DNA from: Fontivita pretiosa
Lineage (GTDB): Bacteria > Planctomycetota > Phycisphaerae > Tepidisphaerales > Tepidisphaeraceae
DNA length: 64,000 nt
Reading direction: 5' to 3'
Assembly: GCF_050410795.1 (NCBI RefSeq)
Contig: NZ_CP191258.1
Location: forward strand, 2,046,001 to 2,110,000
The notes under the pieces are model-generated. The model saw only the letters and a program-made list of their open reading frames with translations. It was not told where the DNA came from and searched no databases. Both the position numbers and the translations under genes were made by a program. Positions 17,448-26,320 of this stretch are shown piece by piece (the first letter of the stretch is position 1; each line of letters opens with the position of its first letter).

Positions 17448-17629
17448 TCGTGCGCGCCGGGCACGACAGCGCCGTGCGACGACACCGACCAGCCCACGTA
17501 CCGGTTCATGCCAATGAGTCTCAGGGGACGACATGAAGGCAAGCCCCGCCGCGCCTGCCGACCAGCGCAAGGCGCGGAGTTGTGAGCAAATCAAGAAATG
17601 TGGCCAAACTACCAGGCAACGAAGACAGT

Positions 17630-18673
17630 TCACTTCATCAACTTCCTCGCCCCATGGATTACGCGGTCCCATTGGAACGCGGGGCCGGGGTCTTGTTTGT
17701 TGGCCTGGACGTGGAAGTGCCCGAGCACGCCCTGGTACTGCTCGTATTGCTCGTCAGTCAACACATGAGGGATGAGCTTGCCGTCCTGATCGCGGGGGTA
17801 GTCGCACCTGATCTTCGGTAGCGTCTTGCACAGCGCCGCGGTCAGCTTGATCAGTGAGTCGTACTGCTGTGGGGTGAGGTCGTACATCTTGTACTCGCGG
17901 CCCTGGATTTGGCCGATCACCGGTTCATCGCGGATCGGTCGGGCGACGAAGTTGGGCGTGCGGATCCATTCCTGTTTCATCCACGCCGGCAGGACCATTC
18001 GCGTGCGCCCGCTTTGGTCCCTGCGATACCACTGATCGAGCACGGTGCTTCGGTCGGGCGGATAGGCGCCGATGTTGGCGATTTCGATCCCGACGGATCG
18101 GCTGTTGGCCTTGGTCGCGTGCCAGGCGCGCTCCTTCACATCCAGTGTCTGGTAGATCGTGCCATCGACGTCGAGCATGAAGTGCACGCTCAGTCCGCGA
18201 TGGTCGTGCAGGATGTTGAAACACTGCCGGCTGGTGCCGCACACGTCATAGTGGATGACGAACTGATCGACCTTGTCCGCAAGCAGCTTCAGGTCCCATC
18301 CTCCGCCACGAACCTGCTCGAACTGTTCGGGCGTCAGTTCGTCCCCGCGCGGTTGCGTGCTGGGTCGCGTGCTGGGGGCGAAGCGGATGTTGTAGCGATT
18401 GGGCGTGTCGATGTCTTTGACTTCCTGGGTGGTGGCGGCGAAGCTGGCCTTTTCCCATGGGGCAAAGCGTCGCTCGGTGCGATAGGCGTCGTACCCGCCC
18501 GGATCCATCCACAGGACCACCGGCGCGCCGGTGTGGACGAACTGCCCGGCGATGACGATCTCGTCCCCGCGGCGGTGGAGGATCTTGCCCGCTCTGGGCT
18601 GGCTGACGCAGCCGCCAACCTGTCCAATCAGCAGGATTCCGATGGCAATGACAAGCCCGGCGTGATATTTCAT
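17630..18673 (-). CDS. N-acetylmuramoyl-L-alanine amidase (Amidase_2), lipoprotein
   Basis: A 347-residue putative lipoprotein. The N-terminus MKYHAGLVIAIGILLIGQVGGC is a hydrophobic signal with a VGGC lipobox. The Amidase_2 core shows the zinc ligands expected for the AmpD/PGRP fold: FVIHYDVCG, the central ERAWHATKANSRSVGIEIAN segment, and GHFHVQANKQDPG near the end. It would cut the amide bond between muramic acid and the peptide stem. The start at 18673 avoids overlap with the divergent plus-strand gene. A second amidase lies at 20846-21532. Confidence 0.85.
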   Translation of the reverse strand: MKYHAGLVIAIGILLIGQVGGCVSQPRAGKILHRRGDEIVIAGQFVHTGAPVVLWMDPGGYDAYRTERRFAPWEKASFAATTQEVKDIDTPNRYNIRFAPSTRPSTQPRGDELTPEQFEQVRGGGWDLKLLADKVDQFVIHYDVCGTSRQCFNILHDHRGLSVHFMLDVDGTIYQTLDVKERAWHATKANSRSVGIEIANIGAYPPDRSTVLDQWYRRDQSGRTRMVLPAWMKQEWIRTPNFVARPIRDEPVIGQIQGREYKMYDLTPQQYDSLIKLTAALCKTLPKIRCDYPRDQDGKLIPHVLTDEQYEQYQGVLGHFHVQANKQDPGPAFQWDRVIHGARKLMK

Positions 18674-18718
18674 AATATTCGGAAGTCTACCCGGCATCGC
18701 TCGATAGGAGAAACTATT

Positions 18719-19729
18719 TTGATTCACCCGTCAGAACCACCGCGAATCGAACTGGCGCGGCTGCCGACACCCCTGCTCGAGCTGAAGAATCTGGCCCGCC
18801 AGCTTGGGACATCGGCCATCCTGCTCAAGCGCGACGACCTGAGCGGACTGGAGACTACGGGCAACAAGATCCGCAAGCTGGAGTACGTGATCGCCGATGC
18901 ACTGGCGCGCGGCGCCGATGTGCTTCTCACCACCGGCGCGCTTCAGTCAAACCATTGCCGCGCCACGGCGGCGGCGGGGGCGCGTCTGGGTCTGCGCGTG
19001 CGTCTGCTGCTGCGATCGGCTGAAGCGCATCCACCCAACGACGGGAACCTGCTGCTGGATCGTCTGTTCGGCGCCGAGATCTCGCTGCATCATCCCGAGC
19101 AGTTCAAGGATCCGAAGCGAAAGCAGGAGCTGATCGACGCCGCGATGGCCGCCGAGCGCCAGGCCGGACGCCGGCCCTACTACTTTCCCGTCGGGGCATC
19201 GATCCCGCTGGGCACCTGGGGCTACATCCGCTGCATCGACGAACTGAAATCGCAGCTCGATCCGCAACAAAAGGCCGATATCTTCGTTCCCGTCGGCTCG
19301 TCGGGGACGGTGGCGGGGCTGATCCTGGGGCGGCATGTGTGCGGCTGCTGGAACTGGCGCATCGTCGGCGTGCCCATCTGCGACAGCGCCGAGTTCTTCC
19401 GCGCCGACATCGGCAAGCTCATCCGTGATACCAACCAGCAGTATCAACTGGGGCTGAGCGACCGCGACATGCAGATCGAGCTGCTCGACGGCTTCATCGG
19501 CCAGGGCTACGCCATCCCCTACCCCGCGGCGATCGACACGATCAAGCTCGTGGCGCGCACGGAGGGCGTGCTGCTGGATCCGACGTACACGGGCAAGGCG
19601 ATGACGGGAATGCTGCACGCGATGCGCAATGGCCTGGTGCGCGACGGCGCCGTGCCGGTCTTTGTTCACACGGGCGGCTCGTTCGGGGTATTCGCCCGTC
19701 GCGATCTGTTCGCGGATCTACACACGTAG
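18719..19729 (+). CDS. PLP-dependent D-cysteine desulfhydrase / ACC deaminase family enzyme
   Basis: A 336-residue fold-type II PLP enzyme. LLKRDDLSGLETTGNKIRKLEY carries the PLP lysine in TGNKIRK; LLTTGALQSNHCRATAAAGARLG and VPVGSSGTVAGLILG are the substrate- and phosphate-binding loops. The family comprises D-cysteine desulfhydrase and 1-aminocyclopropane-1-carboxylate deaminase; which activity applies is not decided here. The start is a TTG at 18719, with AGGAG 8 nt upstream; no ATG lies near the conserved ELARLPTPLLEL start. It is divergent from the lipoprotein amidase. Confidence 0.8.
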   Translation: MIHPSEPPRIELARLPTPLLELKNLARQLGTSAILLKRDDLSGLETTGNKIRKLEYVIADALARGADVLLTTGALQSNHCRATAAAGARLGLRVRLLLRSAEAHPPNDGNLLLDRLFGAEISLHHPEQFKDPKRKQELIDAAMAAERQAGRRPYYFPVGASIPLGTWGYIRCIDELKSQLDPQQKADIFVPVGSSGTVAGLILGRHVCGCWNWRIVGVPICDSAEFFRADIGKLIRDTNQQYQLGLSDRDMQIELLDGFIGQGYAIPYPAAIDTIKLVARTEGVLLDPTYTGKAMTGMLHAMRNGLVRDGAVPVFVHTGGSFGVFARRDLFADLHT

Positions 19730-19753
19730 CTACGCAGAACACGGAGCCTGCAC

Positions 19754-20821
19754 TTGAGATACCACCTGTTGATCGTGCTGGTGATGCTGGCGGCGGCTCT
19801 GTGGCCGCAGCGGTTGATCTTGGCCAGCGGCGCCGAGCCGGCATCGCAGCCGACGACCGGCCAGATTCGCCGCGGCGTGTCGATGGATGACCCGCCGCAG
19901 CAGCGCCGCCGGGCGGCTCTGGACCGTATGGCCAGCTTGCTGGGGCAGTTCGACCCAGGCGACGCGCGCGACCTTCAGCGCTGCATCGACCTGGCGCGGC
20001 TACAGCTTGTTCGAGATACCCGGCTTTTTCCGTTTGAGGTCTCGGGCAACGTTCGCCAGGGCCGCGCGGTTCTCGGCGGATATGTCCTGTTCCCCGAGCA
20101 CAAGGCGGCATTGATCGAATTGCTGCGGACGTTGGGATCAGATCCCGAAGATCACATCCAGACCGGTCCGCTGACCAGCGGCGACGGCCTTGCGTACGGA
20201 ATGGTGACTTCGCCGCTGGCCAGGCTGTACAGCAGCCCTGCGCCGCCGCGCGAGACGGTCACCGAGCTGCGCGCCGAGGATCCGGTGTTCCTGCTTAAAG
20301 GGGCGCAGGAGCATCTGCTGTGCCTTGGCCCCGACGGTTACAGCGGCTACATCGCGGCGTCGGACCTTCGCCGGATCGACGCGGCAACGATGACGTCACT
20401 GCTGAACCGCAGGCCGCATCCGACGCAGAAGCTGGACCCGATTCTCCAGACCGCGCGGACATTTCTGGGCACGCGCTACGTCTGGGGCGGCACGAGCGAC
20501 GCCGGCATCGACTGCTCGGGCCTGGTGCAAAGGTCGTTTGCGGCGCACGGGATCCACCTGCCGCGCGATGCGGATCAGCAGGTGTATATCGGGCGGCTGG
20601 TGGCGACGCGATGGCATCGCGATGCGCTCCGGCCGGGAGACCTGCTGTTTTTCCTCGGCCGGCGAGGATCGATCACGCACGTGGCGCTGCACCTGGGTGG
20701 CAGCGAGTTCATCGAAGCATCGGGCGATTCGGTGAAGATCACGAGCTTCGATCCGGCCGCGCCCAACTACAGCGCCCGTCGCCTGGAAAGCTTCTGTTTT
20801 GCCAAGCGCGTGCTGGAATGA
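19754..20821 (+). CDS. Secreted NlpC/P60 peptidoglycan endopeptidase
   Basis: A 355-residue exported protein: a signal peptide (LLIVLVMLAAALWPQRLILA), a variable N-terminal part, an SH3-like region (PLARLYSSPAPPRETVTELR) and a C-terminal NlpC/P60 cysteine peptidase domain (about 225-355). The catalytic pair is visible: Cys254 in GIDCSGLVQRSF and His309 in ITHVALHLGG. It probably cleaves peptide stems in the wall. It begins with TTG (19754), preceded by GGAG. It lies between the PLP enzyme and an amidase, all on the plus strand. Confidence 0.88.
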   Translation: MRYHLLIVLVMLAAALWPQRLILASGAEPASQPTTGQIRRGVSMDDPPQQRRRAALDRMASLLGQFDPGDARDLQRCIDLARLQLVRDTRLFPFEVSGNVRQGRAVLGGYVLFPEHKAALIELLRTLGSDPEDHIQTGPLTSGDGLAYGMVTSPLARLYSSPAPPRETVTELRAEDPVFLLKGAQEHLLCLGPDGYSGYIAASDLRRIDAATMTSLLNRRPHPTQKLDPILQTARTFLGTRYVWGGTSDAGIDCSGLVQRSFAAHGIHLPRDADQQVYIGRLVATRWHRDALRPGDLLFFLGRRGSITHVALHLGGSEFIEASGDSVKITSFDPAAPNYSARRLESFCFAKRVLE

Positions 20822-20845
20822 AGCTGGCCAAAGAGGACTCCAGAC

Positions 20846-21532
20846 ATGCAACCGACCAGGTTCAACGGTGAATCCATGCTGTGTGTGCTGTGTGTGGCAC
20901 TTGGGTTGTTCGCGTCGTCTTCCGCGCCGGCGGCCGGGCCGGCGAGCAGGCCCGCGATCGTGCCGGCCAGCCAGTGGGGATCCTCGCCGCAGCCCATCCC
21001 CGAGTCGCGCAGGCACACGCCAAAGTTCATCACGATCCATCACGCCGGCGTGCCGTGGCGAGGCGGGGACCCGCAGCGGTTCGTCAGGAACATGCAGATC
21101 TGGGGACAACGCGAGAAGAACTGGCCCGACCTGCCCTATCACTTTCTGATTGCGCCGGACGGGCGAATCTTCGAGGGTCGGCCTCTGGAGTATGAGCCGG
21201 AATCGAACACCAGGTACGAGCTGGCCGGGAACATCGGCGTGGAAATGATGGGCGACTTCGAGCAGCAGCGCCCCAGCCGGCGGCAGCTTGAATCGTGCGC
21301 CCGGCTGGTGGCATGGCTGGCGCAGGAGTTGAAGATCCCGCCGGATCACATTCGTGGCCACAAGGACGCCGCCCCCGGACAAACCACCTGCCCTGGACGC
21401 GACTTCTATCGGTATCTTCAGAACGGGCAGTTCAGGAGCTGGGTCGCACAACTGCTCGAAGGGCGCGAGCCGATGATCGAGCCCGGCCCGCCGCTGGAAA
21501 CGGGCCCGACGACGAGGGTCAGTGAAGAATGA
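20846..21532 (+). CDS. Secreted N-acetylmuramoyl-L-alanine amidase (PGRP-like)
   Basis: A 228-residue protein with a signal peptide (LCVLCVALGLFASSSAPAAG) and an Amidase_2/PGRP domain. Zinc ligands are seen in FITIHHAGV and in GHKDAAPGQTTCPG (His and Cys), with YHFLIAPDGRIFEGR between them. It lies 24 nt downstream of the NlpC/P60 gene, so the two wall hydrolases are probably co-transcribed. The 22-nt-or-longer start region has ATGs at 20846 and 20876; the first is kept, but the second (MLCVLCV) would give a cleaner signal peptide. Confidence 0.88.
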   Translation: MQPTRFNGESMLCVLCVALGLFASSSAPAAGPASRPAIVPASQWGSSPQPIPESRRHTPKFITIHHAGVPWRGGDPQRFVRNMQIWGQREKNWPDLPYHFLIAPDGRIFEGRPLEYEPESNTRYELAGNIGVEMMGDFEQQRPSRRQLESCARLVAWLAQELKIPPDHIRGHKDAAPGQTTCPGRDFYRYLQNGQFRSWVAQLLEGREPMIEPGPPLETGPTTRVSEE

Positions 21533-21603
21533 CCCATCACCAGTTGCCGATGCCCGGGCAATGACCAGGCACCGCCGTCAACCAGCCGGCCCACCTGCCG
21601 TGA

Positions 21604-23499
21604 TCATTCATTGACCGCCAGCGCGGTGACGTTGCCGTTCATCGATCCGATGTAGACGCGTTGATCGTCGGCAACAGGAGAAGCCAGCACATGCCCGGGA
21701 GCCAGACGATATTGCCATCGCCGCGCGCCCGTGCGGGCGTCGAAGGCGTTGACCACGCCGCTGACGGTGGCGATGAAGACCCTGCCGCCGCCGAAGCAGA
21801 AGCTGGAATCGTAGATCACTGAGCCGGCGTCGCCCTGCCAGAGGATTTGTCCCGTGTCGGCGTCGGCGCAAAACACCTTGCCCTCGTCGCCCAGAGCGCA
21901 CCAGACCCTGCCGTCGCGATACAGCGGGCTGGAGTAGCCCATCTTCTTCCAGTCGATTCTCCAAAGCTCCTCGCCGGAGTCGATCTGGATGGCGTGGAGG
22001 ATGCCGTCATTGGTGCTGATAAACACTTTGCCGTCGCCGACCGCGGGCGAGGCGATCGCCGGAGCGTAGGCGCTGAACACATCCGACCGGGCGCTTTTGC
22101 CGAGCCTGATGGCCCACAATTCCTGCCCGCTGGTCGCGTCGATGCATCGGAAGCGGTTGTCCCATCCACCGACGAAGAACCGCTGCCCGTCGGTGGCGGT
22201 TTTGGATTGGTACATGTTCCGCCCCTGCACGGTCCAGCGGATCGAGCCGTCAGCGGCGTCAAGCCCGTAGATCTTCGTGTCGGTCGATCCGACGCAGACG
22301 ATGCCGCGCGCCACGCTCGGCCCGGCCAGAACCGCGCCGCCCGTTTTCGTCTTCCATCGAATGGCGCCGGTTCTGGCGTCGGCGGCGTAGACGTGATGAT
22401 CGGCCGAGCCGAAGTAGACCACGCCGTTTTCCACGTGCGGCGAGGAGTAGACGGAATCAGCCGTTCTGACGCGGAAGATCTCTCGCCCGCTGGCGCTGTC
22501 CAGCGCCACCAGGTCGTTTCCCATCGACGGGACGTAGACGATCCCGTCGTGAAGCGCGAGTCTGGACTGTACCTCGCCGCGGATGTTCACTTCCCACACC
22601 GGCGAGTGATCCTGCGCGGGCTGGGGGGTTGCCGCCGGCGGCGGATCGATCGTGCGCGATCGCCGGCTGAGCGGAATTCGCTCGAAGACCACCTCCCACT
22701 CGAGCTGCTGCGTGGTTGGAATGCTCTTGTCGCGAACCAGCTCGTCGGCTCGCCTGGCCGGGTCCTTCCAGCTTCGGCGGCGAACGCTCATCGACTCATC
22801 CGTCACCGTCACCACCGCATACGAGCCCTGATACAGGCCCTTTTGCATCATCGCCGCCGCGCCGTTGATCCGCCACTGAATGTCGCTGTGCCCGTGCCCC
22901 TGAAGCCACAGCACGACGTTGTAAGGCGCAACGACACGGAGCAGCTCCTGCTCGTTGTCCACCTGCACCTTGTCGCGCCCGATCCAGTGATGAAAGCCGA
23001 TCACGACCGGGCGATCAGGTCCGACCCTGGCCAGATCCTCGGCCAGCCAGTCGAGCTGTCGGCGTGAGATGTGCCCCCAGTGATTCAGCAGGACGGTGGA
23101 ATCCAGCGTGATGAAGTGCACGTTCTGATAATCCCAGGATTGAAACAGCGGCTGGGAAACGCCGCGCGTGTAGCCCTCCTTGCCTCGCGGGTTCCAGCGA
23201 ACATCGTGATTCCCCGGGGCATTGTAGATCGGCGGGGTCAGATGCCTGATCGCCTGGCGGTACAGCTCGTACTCTTCGTCATTGCCGATCTCGCAGACAT
23301 CGCCGGTGTTGATGACGAACGCGGGCTTCGGATCGAGGTTGGAGATTTCGGTAAAGAACCGGGCGTTGATCTCGTGATTCTGGGCGACGCCGAAGTGGGT
23401 ATCGGAGCAATGCACGAAGGTGAAATCCGCGCGCGCCGCGCCGCCGATCAGCCCGACCAGCAAGAACAGAACGATTGAACCACGAAGGCACGAAGACAT
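21604..23499 (-). CDS. Secreted calcineurin-like phosphoesterase fused to PQQ-type beta-propeller
   Basis: A 631-residue exported protein. A signal peptide (GSIVLFLLVGLIGGAARA) precedes a metallophosphoesterase domain (about 27-240) with all metal motifs: HCSDTHFG, INTGDVCE, APGNHDVRW, GFHHW and LQGHGHSD. From about residue 300 to the end, repeated blades such as VYFGSADHHVYAADARTGAI and GSTDTKIYGLDAADGSIRW form a BamB/PQQ-type propeller. The substrate is unknown; the propeller may bind or position it. The start is the Met at SSCLRGS; codons 2-6 lie in a repeat arm. Confidence 0.85.
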   Translation of the reverse strand: MSSCLRGSIVLFLLVGLIGGAARADFTFVHCSDTHFGVAQNHEINARFFTEISNLDPKPAFVINTGDVCEIGNDEEYELYRQAIRHLTPPIYNAPGNHDVRWNPRGKEGYTRGVSQPLFQSWDYQNVHFITLDSTVLLNHWGHISRRQLDWLAEDLARVGPDRPVVIGFHHWIGRDKVQVDNEQELLRVVAPYNVVLWLQGHGHSDIQWRINGAAAMMQKGLYQGSYAVVTVTDESMSVRRRSWKDPARRADELVRDKSIPTTQQLEWEVVFERIPLSRRSRTIDPPPAATPQPAQDHSPVWEVNIRGEVQSRLALHDGIVYVPSMGNDLVALDSASGREIFRVRTADSVYSSPHVENGVVYFGSADHHVYAADARTGAIRWKTKTGGAVLAGPSVARGIVCVGSTDTKIYGLDAADGSIRWTVQGRNMYQSKTATDGQRFFVGGWDNRFRCIDATSGQELWAIRLGKSARSDVFSAYAPAIASPAVGDGKVFISTNDGILHAIQIDSGEELWRIDWKKMGYSSPLYRDGRVWCALGDEGKVFCADADTGQILWQGDAGSVIYDSSFCFGGGRVFIATVSGVVNAFDARTGARRWQYRLAPGHVLASPVADDQRVYIGSMNGNVTALAVNE

Positions 23500-23539
23500 G
23501 AACAGTCCCGTGACGAACCAACACCGCTTCGTGCCTTCG
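23483..23539 (-). repeat. Inverted repeat around a start codon (CGAAGGCACGAAG)
   Basis: CGAAGGCACGAAG (23483-23495) and its exact reverse complement (23527-23539) flank 31 nt that contain the start codon of the phosphoesterase-propeller gene (23497-23499). In the minus-strand message the ATG would sit in the loop. The units resemble the other repetitive leaders seen in this window. Confidence 0.7.
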
Positions 23540-23569
23540 TTTCCTGGTGAATCGAGTCGATTGCTCACT

Positions 23570-24991
23570 CTACGCCCCATGCGCAACTGCCTGCACGTGT
23601 TTGCGGGGATCGGTGGCGGCGATGATTTCGCTGACGCCGGTCTGGTTGAAGCCTTTGAATCCCTCATTGCGTTCCAGGTTCTCCAGGTGTGAGCCGATGG
23701 CGCCGTTGGCGCGGAACTGCTCGGCCTGTTCGGGGGTGATGTACCCTTTGGCCAGCGCCGCGCGGAGGCGTTTTTCGCTGACGGGCCAGCGCTGGCCTTC
23801 GGTGAAGGCCTGCCGCAGGTAGCTGAAATCGGTGAATGGCTTCATGGTCCTGATGCCCGCCTCGGCTTCGAGCTGCCGGGCCAACGCATCGAAATCAAAC
23901 TGGCACTCCAGGTGATGCATGCCGGCCTGGAGGAACGCTTCGCCATGCAGCGCACACCACAGCCCGACGGTTCCGAGCTGGTCGCGCGGCGGCAGGCCCT
24001 CGTGGCTGAAATCGCCCATCAGCTCATCGGGCGAGAGGTCCACGTCGTTGAAGGTGACGATGCCAGTCACGGGTTGTTCCATGACCTGCGCGCCCCACCC
24101 GGCCTCGCGACCGGCGTAGAAACGCTCGCGGCACTGGAAGCCCAGTTTTTCCCAGGTTGCGATGAGCCTGGCGAAATGCTGACGCGACGAGCGGTAGGTG
24201 TGATGGTCGTGATTCGCCCAGCCAAGCCCCAGCTTCTGCTGGCGGGCGTACTGAACCTGCGCGGCGCGGTTGCGACGCATCCAGTACTCGCGTTCGGCGG
24301 CGAAGAACAGATCGCAGGTCAGATCCACGCCCAGATCCCTGATCGCATCGTCGATGAGCTGGTTCGTGTGCGCGAAACCCTCGATTTCATCGTCGAAGTC
24401 GCGCCGCCGCATGCGGAAGCGCTCCAGGTGAAACAGGCGCCTGATGGCGTTTGGCGGGGCTTGGCCGGGGCGATCGAAGCTGCGGCTGCCGTGACGCTCG
24501 ATGACGCTGAGCATCGTGCCATTGCAGCGGCAGATGGTGGCGACCCGCACGTCGCTCAGCGGCTCGCCCTGGATCGCGGTTTCGATGCCGTTGGCGGCGA
24601 GGAAGTCGGCGACCGAATCGACCTTGACCGCGATTTCGGTTGTGGAGCCGTTTCCAGTCCGGTCCAGGTCATGGACGACCACCGCGGGGAACATCCCGCC
24701 GGGATGACGATAGACGGTCAACTCCTCAGGAATGGCATCGACGATGTAACCGACGTCCTCGATCTGGACGACGCGCGGGTCATCCGGCGAAAGGGTAATG
24801 TGCCCGATCCAATCATGGAAACGCGTGCCGGTTTGCTCCTTCATCCGCCGCGACAGTTCCGCCGCCACAGGACAACGCGAAACAAAATCCTGCACGATCT
24901 GCCGCAGCAGGCGTTCGGCGTCGGGCTGGCGGGTCCAGGCGAAGGCTTGCAGGGGGTCGGCGGTGGTTGGCGGTGAGTCGGTGCTTGACAT
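23570..24991 (-). CDS. Conserved protein with VOC-like domain, function unknown
   Basis: A 473-residue soluble protein I cannot name with confidence. Notable stretches are FHDWIGHITLSP near residue 65, VVVHDLDRTGNGSTTEIAVKV, LSVIERHGSRSF, and, in the second half, NHDHHTYRSSRQHF...LIATWEKLGFQCRERFYAG...GWGAQVMEQP, followed by HHLECQFDFDAL and FTDFSYLRQAFTEGQRW. The His-rich start, 'KLGF' turn and later Glu look like vicinal-oxygen-chelate metalloenzymes. HglS/DUF1338 2-oxoadipate dioxygenases share this broad fold, and neighbouring genes fit lysine catabolism, so that role is a hypothesis only. The start is Met at SSTDSPPT. Confidence 0.6.
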   Translation of the reverse strand: MSSTDSPPTTADPLQAFAWTRQPDAERLLRQIVQDFVSRCPVAAELSRRMKEQTGTRFHDWIGHITLSPDDPRVVQIEDVGYIVDAIPEELTVYRHPGGMFPAVVVHDLDRTGNGSTTEIAVKVDSVADFLAANGIETAIQGEPLSDVRVATICRCNGTMLSVIERHGSRSFDRPGQAPPNAIRRLFHLERFRMRRRDFDDEIEGFAHTNQLIDDAIRDLGVDLTCDLFFAAEREYWMRRNRAAQVQYARQQKLGLGWANHDHHTYRSSRQHFARLIATWEKLGFQCRERFYAGREAGWGAQVMEQPVTGIVTFNDVDLSPDELMGDFSHEGLPPRDQLGTVGLWCALHGEAFLQAGMHHLECQFDFDALARQLEAEAGIRTMKPFTDFSYLRQAFTEGQRWPVSEKRLRAALAKGYITPEQAEQFRANGAIGSHLENLERNEGFKGFNQTGVSEIIAATDPRKHVQAVAHGA

Positions 24992-25192
24992 AGGCAGAGC
25001 CTCGCGGCGTCCGGGGAAATGCCTGGTGACGATGCAACCCTCCGTGACAGATCCGACGCCAGCGATGACACGCGTCACGCCCAAACCGCCAGCCGAATCA
25101 TCATCTGCCCGCGGTTTTCTGGTTTGAGGACCTGTCCGGACCGATATTATACAATATTCGTCCCAGAGTCATTCGCGCGGGAGCTTTTTCGC

Positions 25193-26320
25193 ATGCATGC
25201 ACAACACCGAGTCCTGCTGTTGGGCGCCGGGAAGATCGGCAGCGCCGTCGCCAAGTTCCTCACCCGCAGCGGGGATTACGATGTGCTGGTCGGCGATATC
25301 GACCAGGCGGCTCTGACCCGCCTGCGAGACGTCGGCATCCAGACAGTACGCATGGACAGTTCCAAGCCGGACGAGCTGCTCCAAGCGATGGCCGGACGCC
25401 AAAGCGTGCTGTCGGCGCTTAACTATGTGCTGAACCCGATCGTCGCCCGCGCGGCGCTTGAGGCGGGATTGAGCTACTTCGACCTGACCGAAGACGTGGC
25501 CACGACGCGCGCGATCAAGGAGGTGGCGCGTCACGCCCGCCCGGGGCAGATCTTCATGCCGCAATGCGGTTTGGCGCCGGGGTTCGTCTCGATCGCGGCA
25601 CACAACCTGACGCTGGAGTTCGAAAAGCTCGACGAGGTTCGCCTGCGCGTCGGCGCACTGCCGCTTTTTCCCACCAATGAGCTGAAGTACAACCTCACCT
25701 GGTCCACCGACGGGCTGATCAACGAATACGGCAACCCGTGCGAGGCGATCCACGAGGGGCGGTTCATCGAGGTCCTTCCCCTGGAAGGCCTGGAGCATTT
25801 CAGCCTCGACGGCATCGACTACGAAGCGTTCAACACGTCGGGGGGCGTGGGAACCCTGTGCGAAACGCTTCAGGGCAAGGTGCGGAACCTGAACTACAAG
25901 ACGATCCGCTACCGGGGACATCGCGACCTGATGGCATTCTTGATGATCGAGCTGCGACTGAACAGCCGACGCGAGCTGCTCAAGGACATCCTGGAAAACG
26001 CCATCCCCGTCACGCCCCAGGATGTGGTGCTGATCTTCTGCACCGTGACAGGATGGAGAGGCGGACATCTCACACAGATCACCGACGCCCGCAAAATCTA
26101 TCACGGGGAATTCTTCGGCGAGCGATGCAGCGCCATCCAGATCACCACCGCCGCCAGCCTTTGCGCCGTCGTTGATTTGCATGTATCCGGCAAACTCCCC
26201 AAACAGGGATTCGTCAGGCAGGAACAAGTCAATCTCCGCGATTTTCTCAGCAACCGATTTGGCCGATGCTATGACTGTAGCATGAAGGATCTGTCGCTGG
26301 AGAACGGGATCGCCGTGTGA
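25193..26320 (+). CDS. Saccharopine dehydrogenase-like / lysine 6-dehydrogenase family oxidoreductase
   Basis: A 375-residue NAD(P)-dependent oxidoreductase. The Rossmann motif LLLGAGKIGSAVAKFL is at residues 8-23, followed by a conserved GLAPGFVSIAAHNL and the family stretch LQGKVRNLNYKTIRYRGH. Members act on saccharopine, or on lysine to give allysine. The start is the ATG at 25193. Its stop overlaps the next gene as GTGA. Location near an ALDH7-type aldehyde dehydrogenase (29684) supports a lysine-degradation role, but this is inference. Confidence 0.8.
   Translation: MHAQHRVLLLGAGKIGSAVAKFLTRSGDYDVLVGDIDQAALTRLRDVGIQTVRMDSSKPDELLQAMAGRQSVLSALNYVLNPIVARAALEAGLSYFDLTEDVATTRAIKEVARHARPGQIFMPQCGLAPGFVSIAAHNLTLEFEKLDEVRLRVGALPLFPTNELKYNLTWSTDGLINEYGNPCEAIHEGRFIEVLPLEGLEHFSLDGIDYEAFNTSGGVGTLCETLQGKVRNLNYKTIRYRGHRDLMAFLMIELRLNSRRELLKDILENAIPVTPQDVVLIFCTVTGWRGGHLTQITDARKIYHGEFFGERCSAIQITTAASLCAVVDLHVSGKLPKQGFVRQEQVNLRDFLSNRFGRCYDCSMKDLSLENGIAV

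Noticed and set aside
17909..18718. Extension of the PLP-enzyme frame upstream
   Set aside because: It runs opposite the lipoprotein amidase gene and has no conserved sequence; a TTG with Shine-Dalgarno at 18719 gives the family start.
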